A stretch of 64,000 bases of DNA from CALAED01 sp036378315. GTDB taxonomy: Bacteria; Actinomycetota; Actinomycetes; Streptosporangiales; Streptosporangiaceae. The stretch covers positions 29,743 to 93,742 of the forward strand of contig DASUWU010000177.1 of the NCBI GenBank assembly GCA_036378315.1, read 5' to 3'. Shown here in pieces: positions 34,677 to 42,944 of the stretch. A program made the position numbers and the translations under genes. A model generated the notes under the pieces. That model was given only the letters and a program-made list of their open reading frames with translations, made no database searches and was not told the DNA's origin. The first letter of the stretch is position 1, and every line of letters starts with the position of its first letter.

Positions 34677-35078
34677 ATGCCTCCTAAGAGCCGAACCGGC
34701 GCCAAGAAGGTGCGCCGCAAGGAAAAGAAGAACGTGGCCCACGGCCACGCGCACATCAAGAGCACGTTCAACAACACGATCGTCACCATCACGGACCCGA
34801 TGGGCGCCGTGATCTCCTGGGCCTCCGCCGGCCACGTGGGATTCAAGGGCTCGCGCAAGTCCACGCCGTTCGCCGCGCAGATGGCCGCGGAGGCGGCGGC
34901 GAGGCGGGCCATGGAGCATGGCATGCGCAAGGTCGACGTGTTCGTCAAGGGGCCGGGTTCCGGCCGCGAGACCGCCATCCGGTCGCTGCAGGCGACCGGC
35001 CTCGAGGTGGGCTCCATCCAGGACGTCACGCCGGTTCCCCACAACGGCTGCCGGCCGCCGAAGCGACGCCGGGTCTGA
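34677..35078 (+). CDS. rpsK: 30S ribosomal protein S11
   Basis: 133 residues, canonical (MPPKSRTGAKKVRRKEKKNVAHGHAHIKSTFNNT...), ending in PVPHNGCRPPKRRRV. S11 forms the 30S platform at the E site. 44 nt after rpsM and 22 nt before rpsD. Confidence 0.98.
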   Translation: MPPKSRTGAKKVRRKEKKNVAHGHAHIKSTFNNTIVTITDPMGAVISWASAGHVGFKGSRKSTPFAAQMAAEAAARRAMEHGMRKVDVFVKGPGSGRETAIRSLQATGLEVGSIQDVTPVPHNGCRPPKRRRV

Positions 35079-35100
35079 GGGCGGAGGAGAACTAGGAGCT

Positions 35101-35727
35101 ATGGCACGTTATACCGGCGCCGACTGCAAGCTCTGCCGGCGCGAGAAGATGAAGCTGTTCCTGAAGGGCAGCAAGTGCGAGGGGCCCAAGTGCCCCATCG
35201 AGATCCGGCCGTACCCGCCGGGCGAGCACGGCCGCGGCCGCCCGAAGGAGACCGAGTACCTGCTGCAGCTGCGCGAGAAGCAGAAGGCGCGCCGCATCTA
35301 CGGCGTGCTCGAGCGGCAGTTCCGCAACTACTACGAGCGGGCGAACAAGACCACGGGCAAGACCGGTGAGGCGCTGCTCAGCCTGCTCGAGCGGCGGCTC
35401 GACAACGTCGTGTACCGGGCCGGCTTCGCCAAGAGCAGGGACATGGCCCGCCAGCTGGTGCGCCACGGCCACTTCCTGGTCAACGGCCGCCGGGTCACCA
35501 TCCCGTCGTTCCTCGTCAGCGAGAACGACATCGTGGACGTGGCGATGAAGTCGCTGGAGATGACCCCGTTCGTCGTGGCCCGCGCCGAGGCCGGCGAGCG
35601 GCAGGTGCCCGCCTGGCTCGAGGTCATCCCGGACAAGATGCGCATCCTCGTCCACTCGGCTCCGATCCGGCAGCAGATCGACACGCCGGTCCAGGAGCAG
35701 CTGATCGTCGAGCTCTACTCCAGGTAG
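35101..35727 (+). CDS. rpsD: 30S ribosomal protein S4 (zinc-binding form)
   Basis: 208 residues from ATG 35101 (MARYTGADCKLCRREKMKLF), with GGAGGAG upstream. C9, C12, C26 and C31 form the zinc site of the C+ type. The S4 RNA-binding domain (LERRLDNVVYRAGFAKSRDMARQLVRHGHFLVNG) follows. S4 starts 30S assembly and represses the alpha operon in E. coli. Confidence 0.97.
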   Translation: MARYTGADCKLCRREKMKLFLKGSKCEGPKCPIEIRPYPPGEHGRGRPKETEYLLQLREKQKARRIYGVLERQFRNYYERANKTTGKTGEALLSLLERRLDNVVYRAGFAKSRDMARQLVRHGHFLVNGRRVTIPSFLVSENDIVDVAMKSLEMTPFVVARAEAGERQVPAWLEVIPDKMRILVHSAPIRQQIDTPVQEQLIVELYSR

Positions 35728-35789
35728 CGGTTCGCGTACGATAGAGACGCGGTCGTCATATAGCGGGCACCGCGGAAAGAAGGATCATC

Positions 35790-36800
35790 ATGCTCATCGC
35801 TCAACGTCCGACCCTCGCGGAAGAGCAGGTCGACGAATACCGGTCGCGGTTCACCATCGAGCCGCTGGAGCCGGGCTTCGGCTACACGATCGGCAACTCG
35901 CTGCGTCGTACGCTGCTCTCCTCGATCCCCGGCGCCGCCGTCACCAGCATCCGCATCGAGGGCGTGCTGCACGAGTTCTCGACCGTGCCAGGGGTCAAGG
36001 AAGACGTCACCGACATCATCCTCAACCTCAAGGAACTCGTCGTCTCCTCCGAGCACGACGAGCCGGTCGTGATGTACCTGCGCAAGCAGGGTCCAGGCGA
36101 GGTCACCGCGGCGGACATCGCGCCGCCGGCCGGCGTCGAGGTGCACAACCCCGACCTGCACATCGCCACCCTGAACAACAAGGCCAAGCTCGAGATGGAG
36201 CTGACCGTCGAGCGCGGGCGCGGTTACGTCTCGGCGGCCCAGAACAAGCAGCCGGGCCAGGAGATCGGGCGGATCCCGATCGACTCGATCTACTCGCCGG
36301 TCCTCAAGGTCACCTACAAGGTCGAGGCGACCCGAGTCGAGCAGCGCACCGACTTCGACCGGCTGATCCTCGACGTCGAGACCAAGCAGTCGATGCTGCC
36401 GCGCGACGCCGTGGCCAGCGCCGGCAAGACGCTGGTCGAGCTGTTCGGGCTGGCCCGCGAGCTGAACGTCGAGGCCGAGGGCATCGACATGGGCCCGTCG
36501 CCGACCGACGCCGCGCTCGCCGCCGACCTGGCGCTGCCCATCGAGGAGCTGAACCTCACCGTCCGCTCCTACAACTGCCTCAAGCGGGAGGGCATCCACT
36601 CGGTCGGCGAGCTGGTCGCCCGTAGCGAGCAGGACCTGCTCGACATCCGCAACTTCGGTGCGAAGTCCATCGAAGAGGTCAAGCAGAAGCTCAACGACAT
36701 GGGGCTGTCGCTCAAGGACTCCCCGCCCGGGTTCGACCCCACGGCGGCGGCGGACAACTACGACGACGACCAGAGCTACGCCGAGACCGAGCAGTACTGA
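35790..36800 (+). CDS. rpoA: DNA-directed RNA polymerase subunit alpha
   Basis: 336 residues from ATG (MLIAQRPTLAEEQVDEYRSRFTIEPLEPGFGYTIGNSLRRTLLSSIPG). The N-terminal domain (1-~230) dimerises to nucleate the polymerase. The C-terminal domain (~255-315, with LKREGIHSVGELVARSEQDLLDIRNFGAKSIEEVKQKL) binds UP elements and activators. An acidic tail ends the protein. AAGAAGGA is upstream; 62 nt separate it from rpsD. Confidence 0.98.
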   Translation: MLIAQRPTLAEEQVDEYRSRFTIEPLEPGFGYTIGNSLRRTLLSSIPGAAVTSIRIEGVLHEFSTVPGVKEDVTDIILNLKELVVSSEHDEPVVMYLRKQGPGEVTAADIAPPAGVEVHNPDLHIATLNNKAKLEMELTVERGRGYVSAAQNKQPGQEIGRIPIDSIYSPVLKVTYKVEATRVEQRTDFDRLILDVETKQSMLPRDAVASAGKTLVELFGLARELNVEAEGIDMGPSPTDAALAADLALPIEELNLTVRSYNCLKREGIHSVGELVARSEQDLLDIRNFGAKSIEEVKQKLNDMGLSLKDSPPGFDPTAAADNYDDDQSYAETEQY

Positions 36801-36926
36801 TAACCCAGGACTGACCCGCTCAGGACTGATTCGCCCAGGTTCACCTGCCGTGGACGAACCGCGGCCACGGCAGGTGACCGCTGACTCCGGTACCTGGTAC
36901 GGCCGGTGCAGAAAGGAAGCAGATCG

Positions 36927-37505
36927 ATGCCCAAGCCCACCAAGGGCCCGCGCCTGGGTGGCAGCCCGGCCCACGAGCGCCTGATGCTGGCCAACCTCGC
37001 CACCTCCCTGTTCGAGCACGGTCGCATCAGGACCACCGAGGCCAAGGCCAGGCGGCTGCGCCCGATGGCCGAGAAGCTGATCACCAAGGCCAGGCGGGGC
37101 GACCTGCACAACCGGCGCCTGGTGTTGCGTGTGATCAAGGACAAGAGCGTCGTGCACACGCTCTTCACCGAGATCGCGCCGCGGTACGAGAACCGCCCGG
37201 GCGGCTACACCCGCATCACCAAGATCGGCCCGCGGCGCGGCGACAACGCGCCGATGGCCGTGATCGAGCTGGTCGAGGAGGCGGCGGCGCCGGCCGCCCG
37301 CACCGAGACCCGCCGCTCCCGCCGAGCCCGGCCAGCCGCCCAGCCGGCCGAGGCCGCCGAGGCCGCCGAGGCCGCCGAGGCTGCGGCCGCCGATGAGGCT
37401 GCGGCCGCCGAGACCGCGGACGCCGCGGACGCGGAGGCCGGCGAAGCCGCCGGCGAGGAGGCCCAGACCGAGGACCAGGCCGACGGCAAGGCCGAAGACA
37501 AGTAG
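36927..37505 (+). CDS. rplQ: 50S ribosomal protein L17 with long Ala/Glu tail
   Basis: 192 residues from ATG 36927 (MPKPTKGPRLGGSPAHERLMLANLATSLFEHGRI), with AAAGGAAG upstream. The L17 core covers ~118 residues. The remaining ~70 start with an Arg-rich stretch and continue as a low-complexity acidic run of Glu-Ala-Ala repeats (encoded by near-repeats of gaggccgcc around 37351-37400) ending in Asp/Lys. E. coli L17 has 127 residues. L17 lies near the tunnel exit. Confidence 0.96.
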   Translation: MPKPTKGPRLGGSPAHERLMLANLATSLFEHGRIRTTEAKARRLRPMAEKLITKARRGDLHNRRLVLRVIKDKSVVHTLFTEIAPRYENRPGGYTRITKIGPRRGDNAPMAVIELVEEAAAPAARTETRRSRRARPAAQPAEAAEAAEAAEAAAADEAAAAETADAADAEAGEAAGEEAQTEDQADGKAEDK

Positions 37506-37531
37506 CGACCACCGGACCGAGGTGAGCGAGC

Positions 37532-37556
37532 CCGTCGTCCCCACAGGACGGCGGGT
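37532..37556 (+). terminator. Hairpin after rplQ
   Basis: 10-bp stem with one G-U pair (37532-37541 with 37547-37556), 5-nt loop, followed by TTCGTG; 26 nt after the rplQ stop. Probable alpha-operon terminator; truA begins 40 nt further on. Confidence 0.65.
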
Positions 37557-37595
37557 TCGTGCTGTGCGCGACCGGTGGAGCGGGGAGACGGCGGA

Positions 37596-38480
37596 ATGGC
37601 GGAGCGGGAAGAGCGGCGGAACCCGCCGCCCGCGGGTTCGGCGCCGGCGGAGCCGGCCGCGCCCGGCCTCCGGCTGCGGCTCGACATCCGTTACGACGGC
37701 GCCGGCTTCGCCGGTTGGGCTCGGCAGCCGGAGCGGCGCACCGTCCAGGGCGTGATCGAGGAGGCGCTGGGCAGGCTGCTGCGGCTCGACCCGCCGCCCG
37801 GGCTCACCGTGGCGGGCCGGACGGACGCCGGCGTGCACGCGCGCGGGCAGGTGGCCCACGTCGACGTCCCTGCCGCCGCGTACGAGGGAGTCGGCGACAC
37901 GATGCCGCGCCGGCTCGCCGGCCTGCTGCCGCCGGACGTACGGGTCACCGCAGTCACGCGGGCGCCGGCCGGTTTCGACGCGCGGTTCTCCGCGCTGGCC
38001 CGCCGGTACCTCTACCGGGTCTGCGACGACCCGACCGGGGTCGACCCGCTGCGCCGGCACGAGATGGTGTGGCATCCCCGGCCGCTCGACCTCGGCCCCA
38101 TGAACGCGGCCGCCGCGCTGCTGCTCGGCGAGCACGACTTCGCCGCGTACTGCCGGCGCCGCGAGGGCGCCACGACCATCCGCCGGCTCCTGCGCTACGA
38201 GTGGGCCCGCGTGGACGGCGGCGTCGCCGCGGCCCACGTCGAGGCCGACGCCTTCTGCCACTCGATGGTCCGTGCCCTCGTCGGTGCCCTGCTCGCCGTG
38301 GGGGACGGCCGTCGTGACGTCGGCTGGCCGGCCGAGGTGCTGGCGGCCGGGGTGCGGGACTCGGCCGTGCAGGTGGCGCCCGCCCACGGGTTGTCGCTCG
38401 AAGAGGTCCGCTATCCGGCCGACGGCGAGCTCGCCACCCGTGCCAGGGAGACCCGGCGGGTACGGCTCCTCGGCGCCTAG
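37596..38480 (+). CDS. truA: tRNA pseudouridine(38-40) synthase TruA
   Basis: 294 residues from ATG 37596 (GGGGAGACGGCGGA upstream); GTG 37575 would add seven residues without a better site. Isomerises uridines 38-40 in the tRNA anticodon arm. The catalytic aspartate is D77 in GRTDAGVHA; RRYLYRV and FCHSMVRALVGALLAVG are family motifs. The first ~30 residues are a Pro/Ala-rich extension. It follows rplQ, as in many actinobacteria, and ends in a CTAG shared with the stop of the convergent gene. Confidence 0.95.
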   Translation: MAEREERRNPPPAGSAPAEPAAPGLRLRLDIRYDGAGFAGWARQPERRTVQGVIEEALGRLLRLDPPPGLTVAGRTDAGVHARGQVAHVDVPAAAYEGVGDTMPRRLAGLLPPDVRVTAVTRAPAGFDARFSALARRYLYRVCDDPTGVDPLRRHEMVWHPRPLDLGPMNAAAALLLGEHDFAAYCRRREGATTIRRLLRYEWARVDGGVAAAHVEADAFCHSMVRALVGALLAVGDGRRDVGWPAEVLAAGVRDSAVQVAPAHGLSLEEVRYPADGELATRARETRRVRLLGA

Positions 38481-39826
38481 CGCGACCTCCGCTCGATGGG
38501 GCGTACGGCGTAGGAGACGAACTGCCTGCCCACGGTGGCGAGCAGCGTGTCGCCCGCGCCGGCGTCGTGCCCGTCGAGATAGGTCGTGTAGGAGTAGATG
38601 ATGTACCGGCCGCGGACCGTGCTGGCCGCGTAGCCGCCGGCCACGTCGATGCCCTTGGCCACCGTGCCGGGCATGCCGCGGAACCACTCGTACCGGCTCG
38701 GGTCGCCGGCCTTGCGCACGGCCAGCGCCAACCGCCGCGTTGGCATCGCGACGACGCCGGCCGTCACGGCGAACCGCTTCTTGGTGTCGACGTACGTGGC
38801 GCGGACGACGCCGCGGCAGTGGCCCCGCACCAGCGCCTCGGCCATGGCGCCACGGGCCACCAGCGTGCAGTCGTGGTTGACGGACGTCTTGTCCTGCTTG
38901 TAGACCCGGCCGCCGAGCGGCAGTGGACGGACGGGGAAGACGTCGGTCAGCCGAAGAGGCGCCCGGTCGGTCTTCTCGTTGTCGATGCTCGGCGCCGGGT
39001 TGCCGCGCGGCCTGGCCTGGCCGGCGCTCTGCTGCGGAGCGGCGGCACGGCCGCTCGGCGTGGCCGCGCTCGACGCGGACTTCGGCTCCGACGAGCCGGT
39101 GAGGGTGGTCAGGCCGACGACCGCGATCACCACGGCGGCGACCCCGCCGGCGGCCATGAGCACCAGCCGGCGCCGGCCGCGGAGAGCGGCCCCGGGGCCA
39201 GCGGCCCCGGGCGCCGCCATGGTCGGGGCGGCCGTCGGCATCGTGGCCGTGCCGCCCGGCTGTGCCGCCCGGGCGGAGCCCCCGGGCTGGGTCGGGATGC
39301 CGGGCTGCGGCGGGATGCCGGGCCGCGGCGGGACGCCGGGCTGGATGGGCGCGCCGAGCACGGCTCCGGGAGGGAGGACGGCGTCCGGCAGGCGCGGAGG
39401 TACGGCCGGCGGGACCGGCGCCATGCCCTCGGGAAGCGTGTCGTACGGATCGGGGGCGTGCGGACCGGCGAGCCCGGGTGGCGGCTGCGGCGCGGGCGGC
39501 TGCATGGGAAGGCCCCGCCGGGTGTCAGCGGGCGGCACTCCGGGGCCGGCCACGAGCCAGTCGGGCACGGGCGGCGGGGGCGCGGCGGGCGGAGCCGCCG
39601 GCTCCTCCGGCGGCGGCTCCCGCTCTCCGGCCGGCTCCACGGGCTCGGCGCCGTTCGCGAGGTTCTCGGGTGCCCACCACGGGGACGACGGGGCGCTCGT
39701 CGACCGGTCGTCGTACGGTTCGTCCCGGATGGAACCGGACACGCCGAAACTCGGCGGCGCGGGCGCCGGCGGCGTCGCCTCAGGCGGTGCGACCTGCGGT
39801 TCGATCGGGTCCTCGGGATTGGACAT
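38477..39826 (-). CDS. Membrane-anchored Pro-rich protein with secreted Cys-pair domain (paralogue A)
   Basis: 449 residues from ATG 39826; a GTG 4 codons earlier is possible. Residues 1-~210 are Pro/Gly-rich and disordered, with PxPGIPPQPG-type repeats near 165-180. One membrane helix follows an Arg cluster (RGRRRLVLMAAGGVAAVVIAVVGLTTL). The ~190-residue C-terminal domain, outside the cell by the positive-inside rule, starts PLRLTDVFP and has C-x16-C (DCTLV...RGHCRGV), GVVAMP and GRYIIYSY. The same domain is found in the next gene upstream. TAGTGT six nt before the ATG suggests a leaderless mRNA. Function unknown. Confidence 0.75.
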   Translation of the reverse strand: MSNPEDPIEPQVAPPEATPPAPAPPSFGVSGSIRDEPYDDRSTSAPSSPWWAPENLANGAEPVEPAGEREPPPEEPAAPPAAPPPPVPDWLVAGPGVPPADTRRGLPMQPPAPQPPPGLAGPHAPDPYDTLPEGMAPVPPAVPPRLPDAVLPPGAVLGAPIQPGVPPRPGIPPQPGIPTQPGGSARAAQPGGTATMPTAAPTMAAPGAAGPGAALRGRRRLVLMAAGGVAAVVIAVVGLTTLTGSSEPKSASSAATPSGRAAAPQQSAGQARPRGNPAPSIDNEKTDRAPLRLTDVFPVRPLPLGGRVYKQDKTSVNHDCTLVARGAMAEALVRGHCRGVVRATYVDTKKRFAVTAGVVAMPTRRLALAVRKAGDPSRYEWFRGMPGTVAKGIDVAGGYAASTVRGRYIIYSYTTYLDGHDAGAGDTLLATVGRQFVSYAVRPIERRSR

Positions 39827-39852
39827 AAGCCAACACACTACAAAAGTTCGGA

Positions 39853-40773
39853 CTAGGTTCCGTACGGCTTCCCCGCGATTCCGCGGTACTGCAGCGCGAA
39901 GCCCAGCCGGCTGCCATAGATCACGCTCGGCTCGAACACGGTCGCCCCCTTGCGCATGGCCCGCGGGACCGCCTTGCCGTTCGGCGCCTGGATCCAGCTC
40001 AGCAGCACGTAGTGGCCGCGCGCCTCGGCGGAGGCGAAGGCGATGCCCTTGCCGAGGTTCTTCGTCACGCCGCGGCCGGGCAGCGGCCGCAGGTAGGCGT
40101 CCTTGGTGGCGTTCGCCACCTTGGCGGTGAGCGAAGCGGCGCGGGCGGTCCCGAGGTTGGCGACGCCGACGGTGCCGGCGAGGCCGCCGTCGGCGCGGGC
40201 GAACGTCCCGCGCAGCATCTGGCTGCAGCGGCCGGCCCGCAACGCCGACACGAGCTTGGCGCCGTGTGCCGTCCGCGTGCAGGATCGGGTGGCCTGCGCG
40301 GCGGTCAGCACATAATGGACGCCATTAACTGTGAACACCTTCCGCCTGAAAGCCTCACCCAGCGTGAGGGGATGAGGGTCGGTGGACCGGCTCGCGAGCA
40401 TGGCGCCGAGCGGCCCGGTCGGCAGTGCGCTCACCGCGGGCGATGTCGGCGACCCGGACGGTGCCGCCGTCGCACCGGTCGCGCCCGCCGTCGCGGTGGC
40501 GTGATGGCCGCCGCCGAGGAGCTTGGACAGCCCCACCCCGGCGCCCACGAGGACGACGACGCCCAGCGCGCCCCCGCCGACCACCAGGGGAAGCCTGCGC
40601 CGTCGCGGCTGCGCCGCGGCCCGATGGCCGGGCGGGCCGGCCGGTCCCGGGTGGCTGGGGGGCGGCAGATCCGGCGGGGACCTGTCGGCGTGCGGATGGT
40701 CGGTGGCGGCGTCGTACACCGGCTCGTACGCACCCGTCGTACCGGCCCGACCATGATCATCCGGGTAACCCAT
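39853..40773 (-). CDS. Membrane-anchored protein with secreted Cys-pair domain (paralogue B)
   Basis: 306 residues from ATG 40773 (MGYPDDHGRAG). The cytoplasmic ~60 residues are Pro/His/Asp-rich, then an Arg cluster and one membrane helix (PLVVGGGALGVVVLVGAGVGL). The outer domain begins PLTLGEAFR and contains C-x17-C (SCTRT...AGRCSQML), GTVGVANLG and GHYVLLSWIQ, in the same order and spacing as the gene at 38477. I read the two as diverged tandem duplicates. No catalytic motif is evident. 26 nt separate the genes, so they may be cotranscribed. Confidence 0.75.
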   Translation of the reverse strand: MGYPDDHGRAGTTGAYEPVYDAATDHPHADRSPPDLPPPSHPGPAGPPGHRAAAQPRRRRLPLVVGGGALGVVVLVGAGVGLSKLLGGGHHATATAGATGATAAPSGSPTSPAVSALPTGPLGAMLASRSTDPHPLTLGEAFRRKVFTVNGVHYVLTAAQATRSCTRTAHGAKLVSALRAGRCSQMLRGTFARADGGLAGTVGVANLGTARAASLTAKVANATKDAYLRPLPGRGVTKNLGKGIAFASAEARGHYVLLSWIQAPNGKAVPRAMRKGATVFEPSVIYGSRLGFALQYRGIAGKPYGT

Positions 40774-40853
40774 GGTGACGACCCTATCCTTCGATTTACC
40801 GGATTACGGAAGCTACGCGGACCGCCTGCGCCCGGCGTACTTCGCCGGCCGGA

Positions 40854-41555
40854 TCAGGGCCAGCCGAAGTCCTGGGTCCACCAGGGGCCGTCGGGGGCGA
40901 AGTAGACCCCCACGCCGATGGCGCGCAGGCCGCAGTTGAGGATGTTGGCGCGGTGGCCGGCGCTGTTCATCCAGCCGTCCATGACCTCCGCCGCCGTCTG
41001 GAAGCCGCGGGCGATGTTCTCCGCGCCCGGGTGCGGGTAGCCGGCCGCCTCGATCCGGTCGGCGAACGTGTCTCCGTTGCGAGAGGTGTGGCTGAAGTAG
41101 TCGTGGACGCCCATGTCCGTCGAGTGCAGCCGCGCCGCGGTGCGCAGCCGCGTGTCGAAGGTCAGCGGCGCGCAGCCCGCGGTGGCGCGCGCCTTGTTCG
41201 TCAGTCGGATCACCTCGTTCTCGGCCTCCGTCGCCCGGTCGGCGCCGGGGGCAGGGGGCGCGGGCGCGGCCGACCGCGTCCGCGTGATCCGTCTGGGTGT
41301 CTGGGTCTCGCCGTGCACGGGCTTGAGCGGCGGAGCCGAGCCGATGATGGCCGGCGCGGACGCGTTCGCCGAGCCTCCTGGCGCGCCCGAAGCGGCGGCA
41401 CGGCCGTGGCCGGCCGCCGGCGACTCCCGGAGCGCGATGTCGCCGGTCGGTTCGGCGAGCAGCACCCGGTCGGCGGCGAAACCGGCGCTCGTCGCCAGCG
41501 CGCCGAGGGCGACGGCGGCGAAAACGGTCCGGCCGATGTGGCGGGTCCTGCTCAT
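40854..41555 (-). CDS. Secreted CAP (SCP/PR-1) domain protein
   Basis: 233 residues. The first ~28 are a Sec signal or membrane anchor (RTRHIGRTVFAAVALGALATSAGFA). A Pro/Ala/Ser linker runs to ~110. Residues ~113-233 form a CAP domain: EVIRLTNKARATAGCAPL, DYFSHTSRNGDTFADRI, GAENIARGF and GWMNSAGHRANILN, with the conserved His and Glu residues. CAP proteins are secreted and widespread in actinobacteria; their biochemical role is poorly known. First gene of the minus-strand trio. Confidence 0.9.
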   Translation of the reverse strand: MSRTRHIGRTVFAAVALGALATSAGFAADRVLLAEPTGDIALRESPAAGHGRAAASGAPGGSANASAPAIIGSAPPLKPVHGETQTPRRITRTRSAAPAPPAPGADRATEAENEVIRLTNKARATAGCAPLTFDTRLRTAARLHSTDMGVHDYFSHTSRNGDTFADRIEAAGYPHPGAENIARGFQTAAEVMDGWMNSAGHRANILNCGLRAIGVGVYFAPDGPWWTQDFGWP

Positions 41556-41729
41556 CCTGCTCAGCGCGGCCTCCGGAGCCTTCTCTCCAAGCCCGGTGGG
41601 GTACGGCGAAGTACCTTAATCCATCAGAGCAGGACAAGTCAGGTGATCTGCATGGTCCGGCCTGATCACTCCTTCCCATCGTGCATAATTGAGGGGTTGG
41701 AAGCGGCCTGGGGCACCCGGCGACCCGTT

Positions 41730-41759
41730 TTGACCCGTGCCCGCGCGGCTGGGTATCCT
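41730..41759 (+). promoter_or_regulatory. rplM-rpsI promoter
   Basis: TTGACC (41730-41735), an 18-nt spacer and TATCCT (41754-41759). Expected start near 41766, giving a ~115-nt leader. Confidence 0.65.
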
Positions 41760-41762
41760 GCC

Positions 41763-41798
41763 AGTTCGTTGTGCCGGCTCAGTTCGTCGTGCCGGCTC
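41763..41798 (+). repeat. 18-bp tandem direct repeat in the rplM leader
   Basis: Two adjacent 18-bp copies starting AGTTCGTTGTGCC and AGTTCGTCGTGCC differ at one base. They begin at the predicted transcription start, so they would form the 5' end of the mRNA. Confidence 0.8.
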
Positions 41799-41879
41799 GG
41801 TGCGTGGATCCCGTGCTCGGGTCCTCTGCCCAGCAGCCAGTCCGCTCAGCAGTCAATTGAGGAACGAAGGCTTACGACC

Positions 41880-42329
41880 GTGCGCACGTACACCCCAAAG
41901 CCCGCTGATGTGCAGCGTCAGTGGTACGTCATCGACGCGACGGATGTCGTGCTGGGTCGGCTCGCCAGCCAGGTCGCGATCCTGCTGCGCGGTAAGCACA
42001 AGCCGATCTTCGCGCCGCACATCGACACCGGCGACTTCGTGATCATCGTGAACGCCGACAAGGTGGTGCTGTCCGGCAAGAAGCTCGAGCAGAAGCGGGC
42101 CTACCGCCACTCCGGTTACCCCGGCGGCCTGCGCTCGATGTCGTACGCCGACCTGCTGCGCAAGCACCCGGACCGCGCGGTCGAGAAGGCGGTCAAGGGC
42201 ATGCTGCCCAAGAACTCGCTCGGCCGGAAGATGTTCCACAAGCTGAAGGTCTACGCCGGTCCCGAGCACCCGCACGGTGCGCAGCGTCCGCAGCCGTACG
42301 AGATCACCCAGATCGCCCAGCCGTCGTAA
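41880..42329 (+). CDS. rplM: 50S ribosomal protein L13
   Basis: 149 residues from GTG 41880 (VRTYTPKPADVQRQWYVIDATDVVLGRLASQ), chosen by family N-terminus and GAGGAACGAAGG upstream. L13 is an early 50S assembly protein. 42 nt before rpsI. Confidence 0.98.
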   Translation: MRTYTPKPADVQRQWYVIDATDVVLGRLASQVAILLRGKHKPIFAPHIDTGDFVIIVNADKVVLSGKKLEQKRAYRHSGYPGGLRSMSYADLLRKHPDRAVEKAVKGMLPKNSLGRKMFHKLKVYAGPEHPHGAQRPQPYEITQIAQPS

Positions 42330-42371
42330 CCGCACGACACCTACGACGTACGCAGGAAACCGAGGAGAGCA

Positions 42372-42893
42372 GTGGCCGAACCCACCGGCGTCGAAGAGCC
42401 CGTGGAGGGCGCCGAGTACGACCCGTACGCAGAGGACGTCCCGTCCGAGTACACCACCGAGACCCCGCAGACGGCCGAGGAGCAAGGCGCCCAGCAGCCG
42501 GTCGCGACCGGCCCGGCGGCCGGCACCGGCCGCCGCAAGGAGGCCATCGCGCGCGTCCGGATCTTCCCCGGCACCGGCCAGTGGAAGATCAATGGCCGTA
42601 CGCTCGAGCAGTACTTCCCCAACAAGGTGCACCAGCAGATCGTGAACGAGCCGTTCGTCACGCTGAGCGCCGAGGGGCAGTACGACGTCGTCGCCCGCGT
42701 CGGCGGCGGTGGCGTCACCGGCCAGGCCGGGGCGCTGCGCCTCGGCATCGCGCGGGCCCTCCAGGCCGCCGACATCGAAAACCGCCCGGCGCTCAAGCGG
42801 GCCGGGTTCCTCACCCGCGACGCGCGCGTCAAGGAACGGAAGAAGTACGGCCTGAAGAAGGCCCGCAAGGCCCCGCAGTACAGCAAGCGCTGA
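42372..42893 (+). CDS. rpsI: 30S ribosomal protein S9 with acidic N-terminal extension
   Basis: 173 residues from GTG, with GAGGAGAG upstream. The core starts at GTGRRKEAIARVRI (about residue 52) and ends in the SKR tail that touches P-site tRNA. The first ~50 residues are Glu/Pro/Thr-rich and acidic, absent from E. coli S9 (130 residues) but common in this lineage. Confidence 0.97.
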   Translation: MAEPTGVEEPVEGAEYDPYAEDVPSEYTTETPQTAEEQGAQQPVATGPAAGTGRRKEAIARVRIFPGTGQWKINGRTLEQYFPNKVHQQIVNEPFVTLSAEGQYDVVARVGGGGVTGQAGALRLGIARALQAADIENRPALKRAGFLTRDARVKERKKYGLKKARKAPQYSKR

Positions 42894-42944
42894 CCGCTGG
42901 TCTGGCCTGAGTTCCGCTTTCCTGGTCCTGTGGGGGTTGGCAGC

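Larger units (their letters stand above)
41556..41879. other. Divergent intergenic region: CAP gene / rplM
   Basis: 324 bp without a supported gene. It contains the rplM promoter at 41730-41759, an 18-bp direct repeat in the rplM leader (41763-41798) and the rplM ribosome-binding site (GAGGAACGAAGG). A CATAAT box near 41694 may belong to another promoter. No RNA gene was recognised. Confidence 0.6.

Noticed and set aside
40953..41879. Long plus-strand frame fused in frame to rplM
   Set aside because: It is antisense to the clear CAP-domain gene and crosses the rplM promoter; L13 starts at GTG 41880.
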